Shown here: positions 42,259 to 50,645 of the stretch, in pieces
Position numbering within the stretch: the stretch's first letter is position 1
Layout: every line of letters starts with the position of its first letter
Assembly (NCBI GenBank): GCA_014208095.1
Contig: JACHMT010000005.1
Span: 124,001-188,000, forward strand
Reading direction: 5' to 3'
Length of the DNA: 64,000 nucleotides
Source: Actinospineispora eucalypti
GTDB lineage: Bacteria; Actinomycetota; Actinomycetes; Mycobacteriales; Pseudonocardiaceae
Position numbers and translations under genes: made by a program
The notes under the pieces: model-generated
The model's input: only the letters and a program-made list of their open reading frames with translations
The model's database searches: none
What the model was told of the DNA's origin: nothing

Positions 42259-43390
42259 GCGCGGGTTTCGCGCGGCCGGGGTGACCGGCCTGGTGGTGCT
42301 GGCGCTTGCGGGGGTGGCGGTCGTGGGTCTGTGTTGGTGGGGTGCCGCTCAACAGATCACTCCGAGCCGCGGAACGCACTCCGAGACCGTGCTCGCGGTG
42401 CGTGACGCCCCGGCCGGCCGGCACGTGGTGATCACCGCGAACAACCCTTCGGCGAGCCGCCCGGGAACCTATTGGTTGTCATGGGACGGCGGGGCGGCCC
42501 GGGTCGGCACGGTGCTCGCCCAGACGCCTGGGTCGGTGGAGCGGCCGTTGCTCGGCGGGTCCACCCCAACGCTGGGAACGGCGGTGTATGTCAGCGCGCC
42601 GATGCCCTCGGACCCGAAGACCACGCTCGGCCTGGACTACGCGGAGGTCATGGTGCCGACCGAGCTGGGGCCCGCGCCGGCCTGGCTCGTGCCGGCGGGA
42701 GACGCGTGGGTGATTGCGGTGCACGGGCAGAACGGTCGACGCAAAGCACTCGCGCCCAGCGCCCCGGCCTTGCACCGCATCGGGTTGTCCCTGCTGTACG
42801 TGACCTACCGCAACGATGAGGGCGCCCCCGCCTCCCCGGACGGACTGCTGCACCTCGGCGGGAGCGAGTGGCGGGACGTGGAGTCGGCGGTGCGCTACGC
42901 CTTCGACCACGGGGCCCGGCGGGTAGCGCTGTTCGGTCAGTCCAACGGCGGGCAGATAGTCGGCCAGTTCCTGGCCCGCTCACCGTTGGCCGGCCGGGTG
43001 AGCGCCGTGCTGTTGGATTGCCCGACCAGCAGCATGCCCAGGGTCGCGGAGTACGTCGGTGGGGAACAGATGGGCATGCCCGACGTGCTCGTCGGGCTGG
43101 TCAACCGGATCATCGACTGGCGCACCGGACAACGCATGGACCAGCTGGACCTACTCAGCTACCCGCCGGCATACCGGCCACCGACACTGCTCCTACAGGG
43201 CGCGGCAGACCGAGAAGCACCGCCCGCGATGAACCGCGATCTGGCGGCCCTCGGCCCACGTATCGGCTGGCCCATCCAGTACGAGGAGTTCCCCGGCGCC
43301 GAGCACACCCAGACCTGGAACGCCGACAGCACCCGCTACGAACGGCTGGTCACCAGCTTCTTCACGCGGAACCTGATCAATACGCGCTGA
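42242..43390 (+). CDS. membrane-anchored or secreted alpha/beta hydrolase
   Basis: A 382-residue hydrolase. The first 30 residues hold a basic start and one hydrophobic helix (VTGLVVLALAGVAVVGLCWW), an anchor or signal. The catalytic fold has WVIAVHGQNGRRKAL, then RVALFGQSNGGQIVGQFLA with the nucleophilic Ser, and EFPGAEHTQTWN with the late His. Substrate unknown. GGAAGGATC precedes the ATG at 42242, which overlaps the TetR end by 17 bp, suggesting a regulator-target pair. Confidence 0.83.
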   Translation: MVSERRRGFRAAGVTGLVVLALAGVAVVGLCWWGAAQQITPSRGTHSETVLAVRDAPAGRHVVITANNPSASRPGTYWLSWDGGAARVGTVLAQTPGSVERPLLGGSTPTLGTAVYVSAPMPSDPKTTLGLDYAEVMVPTELGPAPAWLVPAGDAWVIAVHGQNGRRKALAPSAPALHRIGLSLLYVTYRNDEGAPASPDGLLHLGGSEWRDVESAVRYAFDHGARRVALFGQSNGGQIVGQFLARSPLAGRVSAVLLDCPTSSMPRVAEYVGGEQMGMPDVLVGLVNRIIDWRTGQRMDQLDLLSYPPAYRPPTLLLQGAADREAPPAMNRDLAALGPRIGWPIQYEEFPGAEHTQTWNADSTRYERLVTSFFTRNLINTR

Positions 43391-43428
43391 GGCGCCGGTC
43401 GGTGAGGCCCGGTAGAGCTGTGTGTCGG

Positions 43429-43989
43429 TCAGGTTCGCAGGGCGTACTCCATTGCCGCGGCGACGCGATCGAGAGGTTCGGTGCCGCCCTCGGCCCGGCA
43501 CAGCACGAGCGCGCCTTCGAGGCCGGCGATGAGCAGGGTCGCCATCTCCACCGCGCGTTGCTCGGGCACTCCGGCGCGGAGCAAGCACTCCCGGAACGAC
43601 CGCTGCCAGCGGCCGAAGATCTCACGAGCTGCCGAACGCAGTGCTGGACCGTCCGCGCCCTCGGCGAGGGTGATCGCGGCCACGGTGCATCCGGCGGGTT
43701 GGCTGCCGCCGGTCATCACCAGCCGGGCGCCGGCCAGGATGGCGTGCATGGCAGGGACGGGGGCCTGGGTCGCGCAGATGGCCTCGATGACCGGGCCGAC
43801 CTGAGAATCGACGTAGGCGAGCACTTCGGCCGCCAGTTCGGTCTTGCCGCCGGGGAAGTGGTGGTAGGTCACCCCGCGGTGCGCACCGGCCTTCTCCGCG
43901 ACCTCTCGGATCCCGGTGGCCGCGTAGCCCTGGCCGCGAAACAGCAGCGCCGCCTGGCGGATCATGCGTTCCCGGGTATCGCGTGCCAC
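43429..43989 (-). CDS. TetR regulator (LmrA/YxaF-like)
   Basis: A 186-residue TetR repressor: ERMIRQAALLFRGQGYAATG, IREVAEKAGAHRGVTYHHFP (helix-turn-helix) and GGKTELAAEVLAYVDSQ. The C-terminal part with GGSQPAGCTVAAITLAEG and FRECLLRAGVPEQRAVEMAT resembles the LmrA/YxaF ligand domain. It is divergent from the DUF4383 gene; the 94-bp gap holds several inverted repeats (44024-44068) likely to be its operator. Confidence 0.88.
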   Translation of the reverse strand: MARDTRERMIRQAALLFRGQGYAATGIREVAEKAGAHRGVTYHHFPGGKTELAAEVLAYVDSQVGPVIEAICATQAPVPAMHAILAGARLVMTGGSQPAGCTVAAITLAEGADGPALRSAAREIFGRWQRSFRECLLRAGVPEQRAVEMATLLIAGLEGALVLCRAEGGTEPLDRVAAAMEYALRT

Positions 43990-44023
43990 GGCTGATTCCC
44001 TTCACGCCCTTGACTATGACGTT

Positions 44024-44068
44024 CGACTTAGAACACACTCACTACACATTCTAAGACACTCGACTTAG
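44024..44068. promoter_or_regulatory. overlapping inverted repeats, candidate TetR operator
   Basis: CGACTTAG occurs twice (44024-44031 and 44061-44068). CTTAGAA (44027-44033) is the exact reverse complement of TTCTAAG (44049-44055), and CTAAG (44051-44055) pairs with CTTAG (44064-44068). The repeats fill the gap between the TetR gene and the DUF4383 gene. Confidence 0.55.
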
Positions 44069-44083
44069 CGGGGGAGAGCGCCG

Positions 44084-44593
44084 ATGCCTGGGACCGCACG
44101 CGTCACGATCCCGCGCTACCTGGCCGATGTGCGGCGCTCACCCGGCCAGGTGCTGCTGCTGTTGATGTCGCTGTGGTTCGTCAGCAACGGTCCGGCCGCC
44201 TTCGCCATGTGCCCGAGCTTCTCCTTCGGCCCGCACATGACCTCGTGCACCGTCATGGTCTTCGGGTTCATCCCGGTCACGGTCAACGGTTGGCATGCGC
44301 TGTTCCATTTCGTCACCGGTATCGCCGGGGTGTTCCTGGCGCACCGGCCACGCGCGGCTTTCGCCTACGGGATCGGCTGCGGCTGGTTCTACCTGCTCGT
44401 GGCGGGCCTTGGACTGGCCGGCGGTGACAACGTCCTGCATTTCATGGCCGTGGATACCTTCGGCAACTGGATCCATGCCGCCGAGGGCGGCCTGGTGATC
44501 ACCGCCGCCGCCTTGACCGCGCGGCGCGCGGCCGGCGGGATCACGCACGACGCCATCACGCTCGCGCCGGCCGCGCCTGACGGCTCGGGCTGA
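44084..44593 (+). CDS. DUF4383 membrane protein
   Basis: A 169-residue protein with four hydrophobic helices. NGWHALFHFVTGIAGVFLAH and NWIHAAEGGLVITAAALTAR are the two characteristic motifs of the DUF4383 family. Function unknown. It starts with ATG at 44084 and is probably the target of the divergent TetR. Confidence 0.8.
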   Translation: MPGTARVTIPRYLADVRRSPGQVLLLLMSLWFVSNGPAAFAMCPSFSFGPHMTSCTVMVFGFIPVTVNGWHALFHFVTGIAGVFLAHRPRAAFAYGIGCGWFYLLVAGLGLAGGDNVLHFMAVDTFGNWIHAAEGGLVITAAALTARRAAGGITHDAITLAPAAPDGSG

Positions 44594-44616
44594 CCGCCGT
44601 CCGGCCGTAGCCCGGT

Positions 44617-44961
44617 TCAGTGCCATCCAGCCTGTGGGGGCGCCTTGAACTCGAGCCAGCGGCTGTCCACCTCCGCGGTCACCGTGTGTGGAATGCCTCG
44701 GGGGTGCAGGAGGGTGGTTCCCGGCTCGAGCCGCACCGCTCGGCCATGAACGGTCCCGAAAACTAGCCCCTCGAGCAGGTATATGAAGCTGTCGTGTTCG
44801 TGATGGTGCACCGGCGAACCGACGCCCGCGGGGTAGTAGATCTCGAACAGCACGCCGTGGGTGCCGTCGAGTCGTCGCCGAAACTTGCCGTGTCCACCGG
44901 TCAGGGGCAGCCCTTCGACATTGGTCAACGGGTGCCAGGTGTGTGGCTCGTCGATTTCCAC
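44617..44961 (-). CDS. cupin domain protein
   Basis: A 114-residue single-domain cupin. GSPVHHHEHDSFIYLLEG is motif 1 with the metal-binding histidines and glutamate, and LHPRGIPHTVTAE is motif 2 with the last histidine. It may be a small dioxygenase, isomerase or sensor; no partner gives a clue. Upstream, TTGTATACAG near 44994 is a short palindrome that could be a regulator site. Confidence 0.85.
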   Translation of the reverse strand: MEIDEPHTWHPLTNVEGLPLTGGHGKFRRRLDGTHGVLFEIYYPAGVGSPVHHHEHDSFIYLLEGLVFGTVHGRAVRLEPGTTLLHPRGIPHTVTAEVDSRWLEFKAPPQAGWH

Positions 44962-45349
44962 AGAGTCAGCCGCCCTAATCCGTGCGCATACTTATTGTAT
45001 ACAGCAAATGTCACTTGGGCTAGCGGCAAGGCCGTTCAGTTAAGAGGCCGTACAGGGCGCCTTCACCCCCTCCGGTTCGGCGAGGGTGGGGTTCGAAAGA
45101 TGGCCTGGACGGCGGCGCGCTGGCCGCTCTGCCGCGGTTCGCGCTCCCGGCCGCCAGCCTCGATACGGAGTGTGACCGGTGTTGGCCGGGTTCGGTTCGT
45201 CCCATTCATCGAAGTCGACACCAGTCTGGTGTTTTTCAAGATCGAACCAGGCTGGTGTCGCACTCGCCGAGGAACCGACGTGGAATCGTCCGCGGGCCTC
45301 GGCGGTTGGCGACGCCGCGTGACGAAGGCCGCTACGCCAACCGCTGGTC
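44962..45349. other. intergenic region with two near-palindromes
   Basis: No convincing gene. ACACCAG-T-CTGGTGT (45218-45232) is a perfect dyad followed by TTT, and ACCAG-G-CTGGT (45246-45256) repeats it 26 bp downstream. They may be operators for the ArsR remnant or a weak terminator. GCATAC and GTATAC flank TTATT near 44985-45001. Confidence 0.45.
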
Positions 45350-45764
45350 GTGAGCACGGCACGGGCGCCGACCGGAAATGCCGCCGGGCGGGACCCGATC
45401 CGCGCCAGCCTAAGCGGTCCGCGCCCTCCAGGCCGATCTTTCGAACCCGATCTGCGCCGCCACCCGAGTCGGGTCGGCGCCGCGCTGCTCCAGGATGTGG
45501 CGGCCACCTTCGGATTGCTGTCGGCCACCGTGCGACCGCACATCATGTGGCTGCTCGCCGCCGGTGAACGCGATGTCGGGGTCGTTCGCCGAACAGGTTG
45601 GGCAGACCGTGCCGACGACCAGCCACCACCTCGGCAAACTCAAACTTGCGGGACTGGTCCGTAACCGACGCGCGGGCAAACACCAGATCTACTTCATCGA
45701 GGACCCCCGCGTGGTCGACCTCGTACACCTGGACATCGCCCACCACTCTCCGCCGATCGGCTGA
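45350..45764 (+). pseudogene. ArsR regulator interrupted by a one-base frameshift
   Basis: In the first frame LLQDVAATFGLLSATVRPHI and MWLLAAGERDVG give the first half of an ArsR domain. From about 45581 the +1 frame continues as SFAEQVGQTVPTTSHHLGKL, then KLAGLVRNRRAGKHQIYFIE and DPRVVDLVHLDIAHH, the recognition helix, wing and end. Deleting one G from the GGGG run at 45578-45581 restores a continuous gene. Either a real inactivation or a base-calling error. The true start is unclear; the domain itself begins near 45480. Confidence 0.75.
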
Positions 45765-45888
45765 GTGGCGGCGCAAAATCGTCGGGGCCGATCTTCGCCA
45801 TCGGATTTCTTCGCTGGCGACGCTTGTGCGTCGGCGGTTAACGTCGCGAGCAAGATCTTTCGCGTGACTGTCGAGAAGGGGGCCGTGG

Positions 45889-47355
45889 GTGAGCGCGGTC
45901 GATTTCGTCAATACCGAGTCGAGGCACCTGCGTCGGCACCTGCGTCGGATCGACTCGGTCTTCTTCGCCATTGCCGCCATCGTCTCCCTCGACACGATCG
46001 GGCAGATAGCCACCCACGGCGCCGAGTCGTTCTTCTGGACCCTGGTCCTGGCGATCGCCTTTCTCCTCCCGTACGGCTTGTTGATCGCCGAGCTGGGCAG
46101 CACCTTCACCCAGGAAGGCGGGCCGTACGTGTGGATGCGGCTGGCGTTCGGGCGGCTCGCGGCCGCGATCGGCACGGTCTTCTACTGGGTGACGAACCCG
46201 GTGTGGCTGGGTGGTTCGCTGGCCCTGCTCGCCGCCGCCACCTGGGACGCCTACCTGTCCCCGATCATCTCCGGTGACCTCGGCGACTACCTGTTCAAGA
46301 TGGCCTTCATCTGGATCGCCATTCTCGGCGCGATCGTGAGCCTCCGCTACGGCAAGTGGCTCAGCACCGCGGGCGCCATCGTGAAGATCGGGCTGATTGC
46401 GCTGTTCGCCGGCACCGTCGTGCTCTATGCGACACAGCATGGGGTGCGCGGCGATCTGGCCGGGCTGGTGCACCCGACGGTGGGCGGTCTGCTGGGCGTG
46501 GTGGCCGTGTTGATGTTCTCGCTGGTCGGGTTCGACGCGCCCAACGGCGCCGCCGAGGAGATGCACGACCCGCGCCGCGATGTCCCCGTGATGGTCGCGG
46601 CGTCCGGTGTGGTGACCGCCCTCTGCTACCTCGTCCCGGTGGTCGGTGTCCTCGTGGTGCTGCCGCCGCGGACGATCACTGGGCTGGACGGGTTCATGCA
46701 CGCCGTCGCCGAGGTGTTCGCCGTCTACGGGCCCGCCCAGCGGCCGCTGCTCACTGTCGCGGCGATCGCGTTCATCTACGTGTTGTTCAGCCAAGGCTGT
46801 ACCTGGATGATCGCGTCCGACCGGGTGCAGGCCATCGCGGCCGTCGATGGCACGTTTCCCCGCTGGTTCGGCGCCTTCCACCCAACGCTCGGCACCCCGG
46901 TCCGGGTCAACCTGCTCTCGGGCGCCATCGCGACCCTGTTCACCATCGCCGCCACGCAGCTGCAGCACGGTGCCGCGGCTTCGGTATTCGGCATCGTGCT
47001 GAACATCGCGGTCAGCACATTGCTGATGTCCTACCTGTTGATCGTGCCCAGCGCCTATCGGCTGCGCCGGCTGAATGCGCCCAGGGCGTTCAAGGTCCCC
47101 GGCGGACGGACCGGACTGCTGCTGTGTACCGGGCTCGCCTACGGCTGGGTGCTCCTTGGCGTATGGCAGACCATTCTCCCGGGCACCCTCGAGCCCGTCT
47201 TCGGGGTCAGTTACGACTTCGTCGAGAGATGGGGCGTCACCCGCGGCGGTTTCGAGCTGTTCACCTTCGCCACTCTCGCCGTGATCGTCGTCCTGGGACT
47301 CGCCGGATACGTCCTCGCCAGATCAGGCGTCGAGAACCGCGCGGAACACACCTGA
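45889..47355 (+). CDS. APC family amino acid/polyamine permease
   Basis: A 488-residue transporter with twelve hydrophobic helices. The N-terminal helices include FFAIAAIVSLDTIGQIATHG and LLIAELGSTFTQEGGPYVWM (the GS/EGGPY signature of APC permeases), the mid part has LMFSLVGFDAPNGAAEEMHD, and ASDRVQAIAAVDGTFPRWFG is the usual loop before helix 9. The GTG at 45889 has GAAGGGGG upstream. Substrate is probably an amino acid or amine. It follows the broken ArsR gene, its possible former regulator. Confidence 0.88.
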   Translation: MSAVDFVNTESRHLRRHLRRIDSVFFAIAAIVSLDTIGQIATHGAESFFWTLVLAIAFLLPYGLLIAELGSTFTQEGGPYVWMRLAFGRLAAAIGTVFYWVTNPVWLGGSLALLAAATWDAYLSPIISGDLGDYLFKMAFIWIAILGAIVSLRYGKWLSTAGAIVKIGLIALFAGTVVLYATQHGVRGDLAGLVHPTVGGLLGVVAVLMFSLVGFDAPNGAAEEMHDPRRDVPVMVAASGVVTALCYLVPVVGVLVVLPPRTITGLDGFMHAVAEVFAVYGPAQRPLLTVAAIAFIYVLFSQGCTWMIASDRVQAIAAVDGTFPRWFGAFHPTLGTPVRVNLLSGAIATLFTIAATQLQHGAAASVFGIVLNIAVSTLLMSYLLIVPSAYRLRRLNAPRAFKVPGGRTGLLLCTGLAYGWVLLGVWQTILPGTLEPVFGVSYDFVERWGVTRGGFELFTFATLAVIVVLGLAGYVLARSGVENRAEHT

Positions 47356-47392
47356 ACCCGGCGAGGCGTCTTCGGCGACATCCACTCGGCCG

Positions 47393-48175
47393 TCACGGCA
47401 GCTCGCCGAGGAACTCCACCAGCGCGTCGTGTGTCGCCTCCGGGGCTTCCAGATGGGGGGAATGAGCGCAGTCGAGGACCAGCAGGCGCACGCGACCTTG
47501 CGCCCCGTCACGGATCGCCTCGACGTGCGCGAGGGTGCCGTACGGGTCGGCCGTGCCCTGGACACCGAGTACGGGGCAGCGGATGCGGCCGAGATCGGGG
47601 CGCAGGTCCCAGTCGCGGAACTGTTCGGACAGCCACACCTCGTTCCAGCTCCAGAACGTGACCTCGGGGTCGCGGTGGTGGCGCGACATTCGGCGGTGCA
47701 GGTCGCTCTCGACGAACGTCTGTCGCGCCGCCTCGATGCCGCGCAGCCCGACCGGTTCGACGAACACGTGTGGGGCCAGCACCACCAGCCCCGCAACGTC
47801 CACGTCGGGTGCCGCCGCGACCAGTAGCGCGATCGATGCGCCGTCGCTGTGCCCGACGACTATTGGCCGCCGCAGGCCCAGCGCGGTGCACAACTCGGGA
47901 ACCACCGCCGCGGCCTCCTCGTGCATGAACCGCGGCCCGCGCCCGGTGGGTGGCGGATCGGACCAGCCGTGCCCGAGCCGCGAGTAGGCGACGGCGCGCC
48001 GTCCGGTCGCGGCGGCGACCTTCGCCGGGAACCCGCGCCAAAGCCCGACCGAGCCGAGGCCTTCGTGGAGAAACAGCAGCGGGGAGCGGTCCATCGCGCC
48101 GGGAACGTCGAGATACTCGACCGTGCCCCCGGGAACGTCCACGCGGGGAAGCGCGACCCGAGGCTCAGCAGCCAT
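47393..48175 (-). CDS. alpha/beta hydrolase
   Basis: A 260-residue serine hydrolase. LLFLHEGLGSVGLWRGFP is the oxyanion loop, PIVVGHSDGASIALLVAA holds the nucleophilic Ser, VLGVQGTADPYGTLAHVE gives the acid strand, and LDCAHSPHLEAPEATHDA the His. No signal peptide. The ATG at 48173-48175 lacks a strong ribosome site, so the start is somewhat uncertain. Substrate unknown. Confidence 0.85.
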   Translation of the reverse strand: MAAEPRVALPRVDVPGGTVEYLDVPGAMDRSPLLFLHEGLGSVGLWRGFPAKVAAATGRRAVAYSRLGHGWSDPPPTGRGPRFMHEEAAAVVPELCTALGLRRPIVVGHSDGASIALLVAAAPDVDVAGLVVLAPHVFVEPVGLRGIEAARQTFVESDLHRRMSRHHRDPEVTFWSWNEVWLSEQFRDWDLRPDLGRIRCPVLGVQGTADPYGTLAHVEAIRDGAQGRVRLLVLDCAHSPHLEAPEATHDALVEFLGELP

Positions 48176-48358
48176 AGCCGGGCGCCGGGCGCGACGATTC
48201 TTTGGTCGACATTTGGCGTTATCGTATATCGATTGCGCGCTGGCCGCGGTGGTGGCCGACCCGGCCGAGCAGCGCGACGAACGCCGGCCGGCCGTCGTCG
48301 ACGCGGCCCGCCGGGTTCTTGTTGGCATGGGCCGATCCTGGAACGCCAGGGCCGGCGA

Positions 48359-49108
48359 TCAGGAGCGACGACGGGCGGTGGCCCGGCCGGCCTCGATCGC
48401 GCCCTCGACACGGTTGAGCCATTCCGCGTCGGCCGGGGCGGCCTGGCGGTACTCGTCGTGCCAGTTCCACCACTGGTACGGCGGGGTCTGGGGGTAGCCC
48501 GGCGGCGAGTCCTCCCAGTTCTCCTGCCGGCCGAGCGCGGTCATGTCGAGGTAGCTCCAAGTACTACCCAGCGCCTCGTCGCCACGGTTGTTGATGAAGT
48601 AGGTGCGGAACACCTTTTCGCCGGACCGGATGAAGGCGTTCGTACCGTGCCATTCGTCAACGCCGAAATCGGCGTCGAAACTGCCACTCAGGGTGTACCA
48701 CGGTATTTGCCAGCCCATCCGTTCCTTGACCCGCTCGATGTCCGGCCGCGGTGCCCGCGAAACGAACACCAGGGTGGTGTCGCGGGCGTTCAGGTGGGCG
48801 AGGTTGCCGACGTGGTCGGCGACCATCGAACATCCCGGGCAGGCGTGGTCGGGCCAACCGTGCACGCCGGGCTCGAAGAACGCGCGATAAACGACCAGTT
48901 GGCGACGCCCTTGGAACAGGTCAACCAGGCCGACCGGTCCCTCCGGCCCCTCGAACTCGTAGTCCTTCTCCACGCGCAGCCACGGCATCCGCCGACGTTC
49001 CGCGGCGAGCGCGTCATGGGCTCGCGTCAGCTCCTTCTCCCTGGCCAGCAGCCCTTGGCGCGCCGCCTCCCACTGCTCGGCGGACACAATCGGAGGTGTT
49101 TCCATCAC
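48359..49108 (-). CDS. DUF899 family thioredoxin-like protein
   Basis: A 249-residue DUF899 protein. It contains MPWLRVEKDYEFEGPEGPVG, GWPDHACPGCSMVADHVGNL (with a Cys-x-x-Cys pair) and ERVKERMGWQIPWYTLSGSF, all typical. The family adopts a thioredoxin-like fold; the role is unproven. GTG at 49108 or the adjacent ATG overlaps the stop of the SDR gene, so the two are co-translated. Confidence 0.85.
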   Translation of the reverse strand: MMETPPIVSAEQWEAARQGLLAREKELTRAHDALAAERRRMPWLRVEKDYEFEGPEGPVGLVDLFQGRRQLVVYRAFFEPGVHGWPDHACPGCSMVADHVGNLAHLNARDTTLVFVSRAPRPDIERVKERMGWQIPWYTLSGSFDADFGVDEWHGTNAFIRSGEKVFRTYFINNRGDEALGSTWSYLDMTALGRQENWEDSPPGYPQTPPYQWWNWHDEYRQAAPADAEWLNRVEGAIEAGRATARRRS

Positions 49109-49875
49109 GAGGCGCTCGCTTCCTGGCCAACCGGCGCGGACTCGTAGGTCGTTTCTTCGTACAGCTTCGCGTACTGACGCTCCAGGACCTTTCCCGCGCC
49201 TTCGCGCCAGCTTTTCTCCATGGTTTCGGCCATGGGGTCCGGGAATATTTCTTCGAGACCCTGCTCCACCCCGTCGTAAATGGCCCGGGCCACGGCGTCC
49301 GGAGAGGCTTTCGGAATATCAACGCCGCGGGACATGTCCGTGTCCACGATGCCGGTCAGGATGGCGTGAACCGCGATTCCCCGCCGCGCCAGGATCGCGC
49401 GGAGCGACTGCGTCAGGGAAAACGTCGCGGCCTTGGAGATCGAGTAGGACGGAATGAGTGGCAAGGGCGCGAACGCGTTCACCGACAGGTTGTTCACGAT
49501 GGCCCCGTGCGACCGCGTCAGCAGCGGCAGGAACGCCCGAATGACCCCATGGGTGCCGTAGAAGTTGACCGCCAACGAGCGTTCGATAGCGGCCAGGTCA
49601 CTGAGGTCGTCGTAGAGCGCCACGCCGGCGTTGTTGACGAGCACATCAAGGGACTCGACCTTCTCGACCGCCCCCTGGACCTGCGCCGGGTCGGTGACGT
49701 CCAAGGCCAGCGGGACGACCCGAGGGTCGGCGTGGGTCAGGGGCGTCCGGGTGCCCAGGTATACCCGTCTCGCGCCCCGGCGCAACGCCTCTTCGACCAA
49801 TGCCCGGCCGATACCCCGATTACCCCCGGTGACCAGAATCGCACTGTCCGCGATCATCGCCATGAATGTGTCCAC
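49105..49875 (-). CDS. short-chain dehydrogenase/reductase
   Basis: A 256-residue classical SDR. ILVTGGNRGIGRALVEEALR is the NAD(P)-binding glycine motif, LDVLVNNAGVALYDDL the NNAG motif, and SVNAFAPLPLIPSYSISKAA contains the Ser and the Tyr-x-x-x-Lys catalytic residues. Cofactor preference and substrate are not clear. It heads a two-gene operon with DUF899; an inverted repeat at 49929-49953 may be its operator. Confidence 0.9.
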   Translation of the reverse strand: MDTFMAMIADSAILVTGGNRGIGRALVEEALRRGARRVYLGTRTPLTHADPRVVPLALDVTDPAQVQGAVEKVESLDVLVNNAGVALYDDLSDLAAIERSLAVNFYGTHGVIRAFLPLLTRSHGAIVNNLSVNAFAPLPLIPSYSISKAATFSLTQSLRAILARRGIAVHAILTGIVDTDMSRGVDIPKASPDAVARAIYDGVEQGLEEIFPDPMAETMEKSWREGAGKVLERQYAKLYEETTYESAPVGQEASAS

Positions 49876-49928
49876 CTTCCCTGGTCGTCAGCTCTCATCA
49901 CGGGCTGGACCCGCGTCAGTTCAGACAC

Positions 49929-49953
49929 CACCGACCGACGAAACTGGTCGGTG
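49929..49953. promoter_or_regulatory. 8-bp inverted repeat upstream of the SDR gene
   Basis: CACCGACC (49929-49936) faces GGTCGGTG (49946-49953) across 9 bases, 54 bp upstream of the SDR start. Shape and position suit a TetR or MarR operator; no regulator gene lies adjacent, so the protein may be elsewhere. Confidence 0.45.
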
Positions 49954-50048
49954 CCACCGGCGCGCCGGGTCACTGGTCGCGCTCGGGTGTAACCGCGGTG
50001 CGTATTGGTGAGTAGGCCTGGCATCGGTGGGGTGGGCGGGGTGATGCG

Positions 50049-50645
50049 ATGGACGGCACCAGGCGGGGTCGCACCGGCGACGCGCGAGCGCGGAGGGTCG
50101 GCGGATCGGCTTCGCGCGCGCCGGAGTTGCGCGCGGTCAGCGGCGAGGCGTACCCGGACTGGGAGTCCGTGTACCTGGATAACGTGGACTGGGTGTACCG
50201 GCTCATGTTCGCCAAGTTGGGTAATCGGGCGGATGCCGAGGACCTGACGGCGGAGGTGTTCCTGGCCGCGCTGCGTCCGTTGCGGGTCTCGGCGACCGTG
50301 GGTGAGGTGCGGGCGTATCTGACGGCGACGGCCCGGACGGTGTTGGCCGAGCACTGGCGGCACACCTTGGGCCGGGAGGTCACCGTTGTCACCGAGGGCT
50401 GGGACGGTCCGGGTGCCGATGAGGAGGCGGAGTCCACGGCCACCGCGACCCGGGTCGCGCTGGCGGAAGAGATCCTCGCCGCGTTGCCCGATCAGTACCG
50501 GCGAATTCTGCGGTTGCGGTTCCTGGAAGGCTGTTCGGTGCGCGAGGCCGCCGCCGAACTCGGGGTGAGCGTGTCCAACGCGAAGGTCCTGCAGCATCGG
50601 GCGCTGCGCCGCGCTGCCCAACTGAGCGGTGAGGTGTCCCGATGA
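50049..50645 (+). CDS. ECF-type RNA polymerase sigma factor
   Basis: A 198-residue extracytoplasmic-function sigma factor. Region 2 is WVYRLMFAKLGNRADAEDLT with AEVFLAALRPL; region 4 is LPDQYRRILRLRFLEGCSVR with EAAAELGVSVSNAKVLQHRA. The first ~40 residues are a basic extension; a later start is possible. ATG of the Rieske gene overlaps its stop by 4 bp. It probably directs transcription of its own operon in response to a redox or envelope signal sensed by a neighbouring protein. Confidence 0.9.
   Translation: MDGTRRGRTGDARARRVGGSASRAPELRAVSGEAYPDWESVYLDNVDWVYRLMFAKLGNRADAEDLTAEVFLAALRPLRVSATVGEVRAYLTATARTVLAEHWRHTLGREVTVVTEGWDGPGADEEAESTATATRVALAEEILAALPDQYRRILRLRFLEGCSVREAAAELGVSVSNAKVLQHRALRRAAQLSGEVSR

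Noticed and set aside
45063..45362. 99-codon minus-strand frame before the ArsR remnant
   Set aside because: Arg/Pro-rich without a recognisable fold and with a dyad in the middle; likely non-coding.
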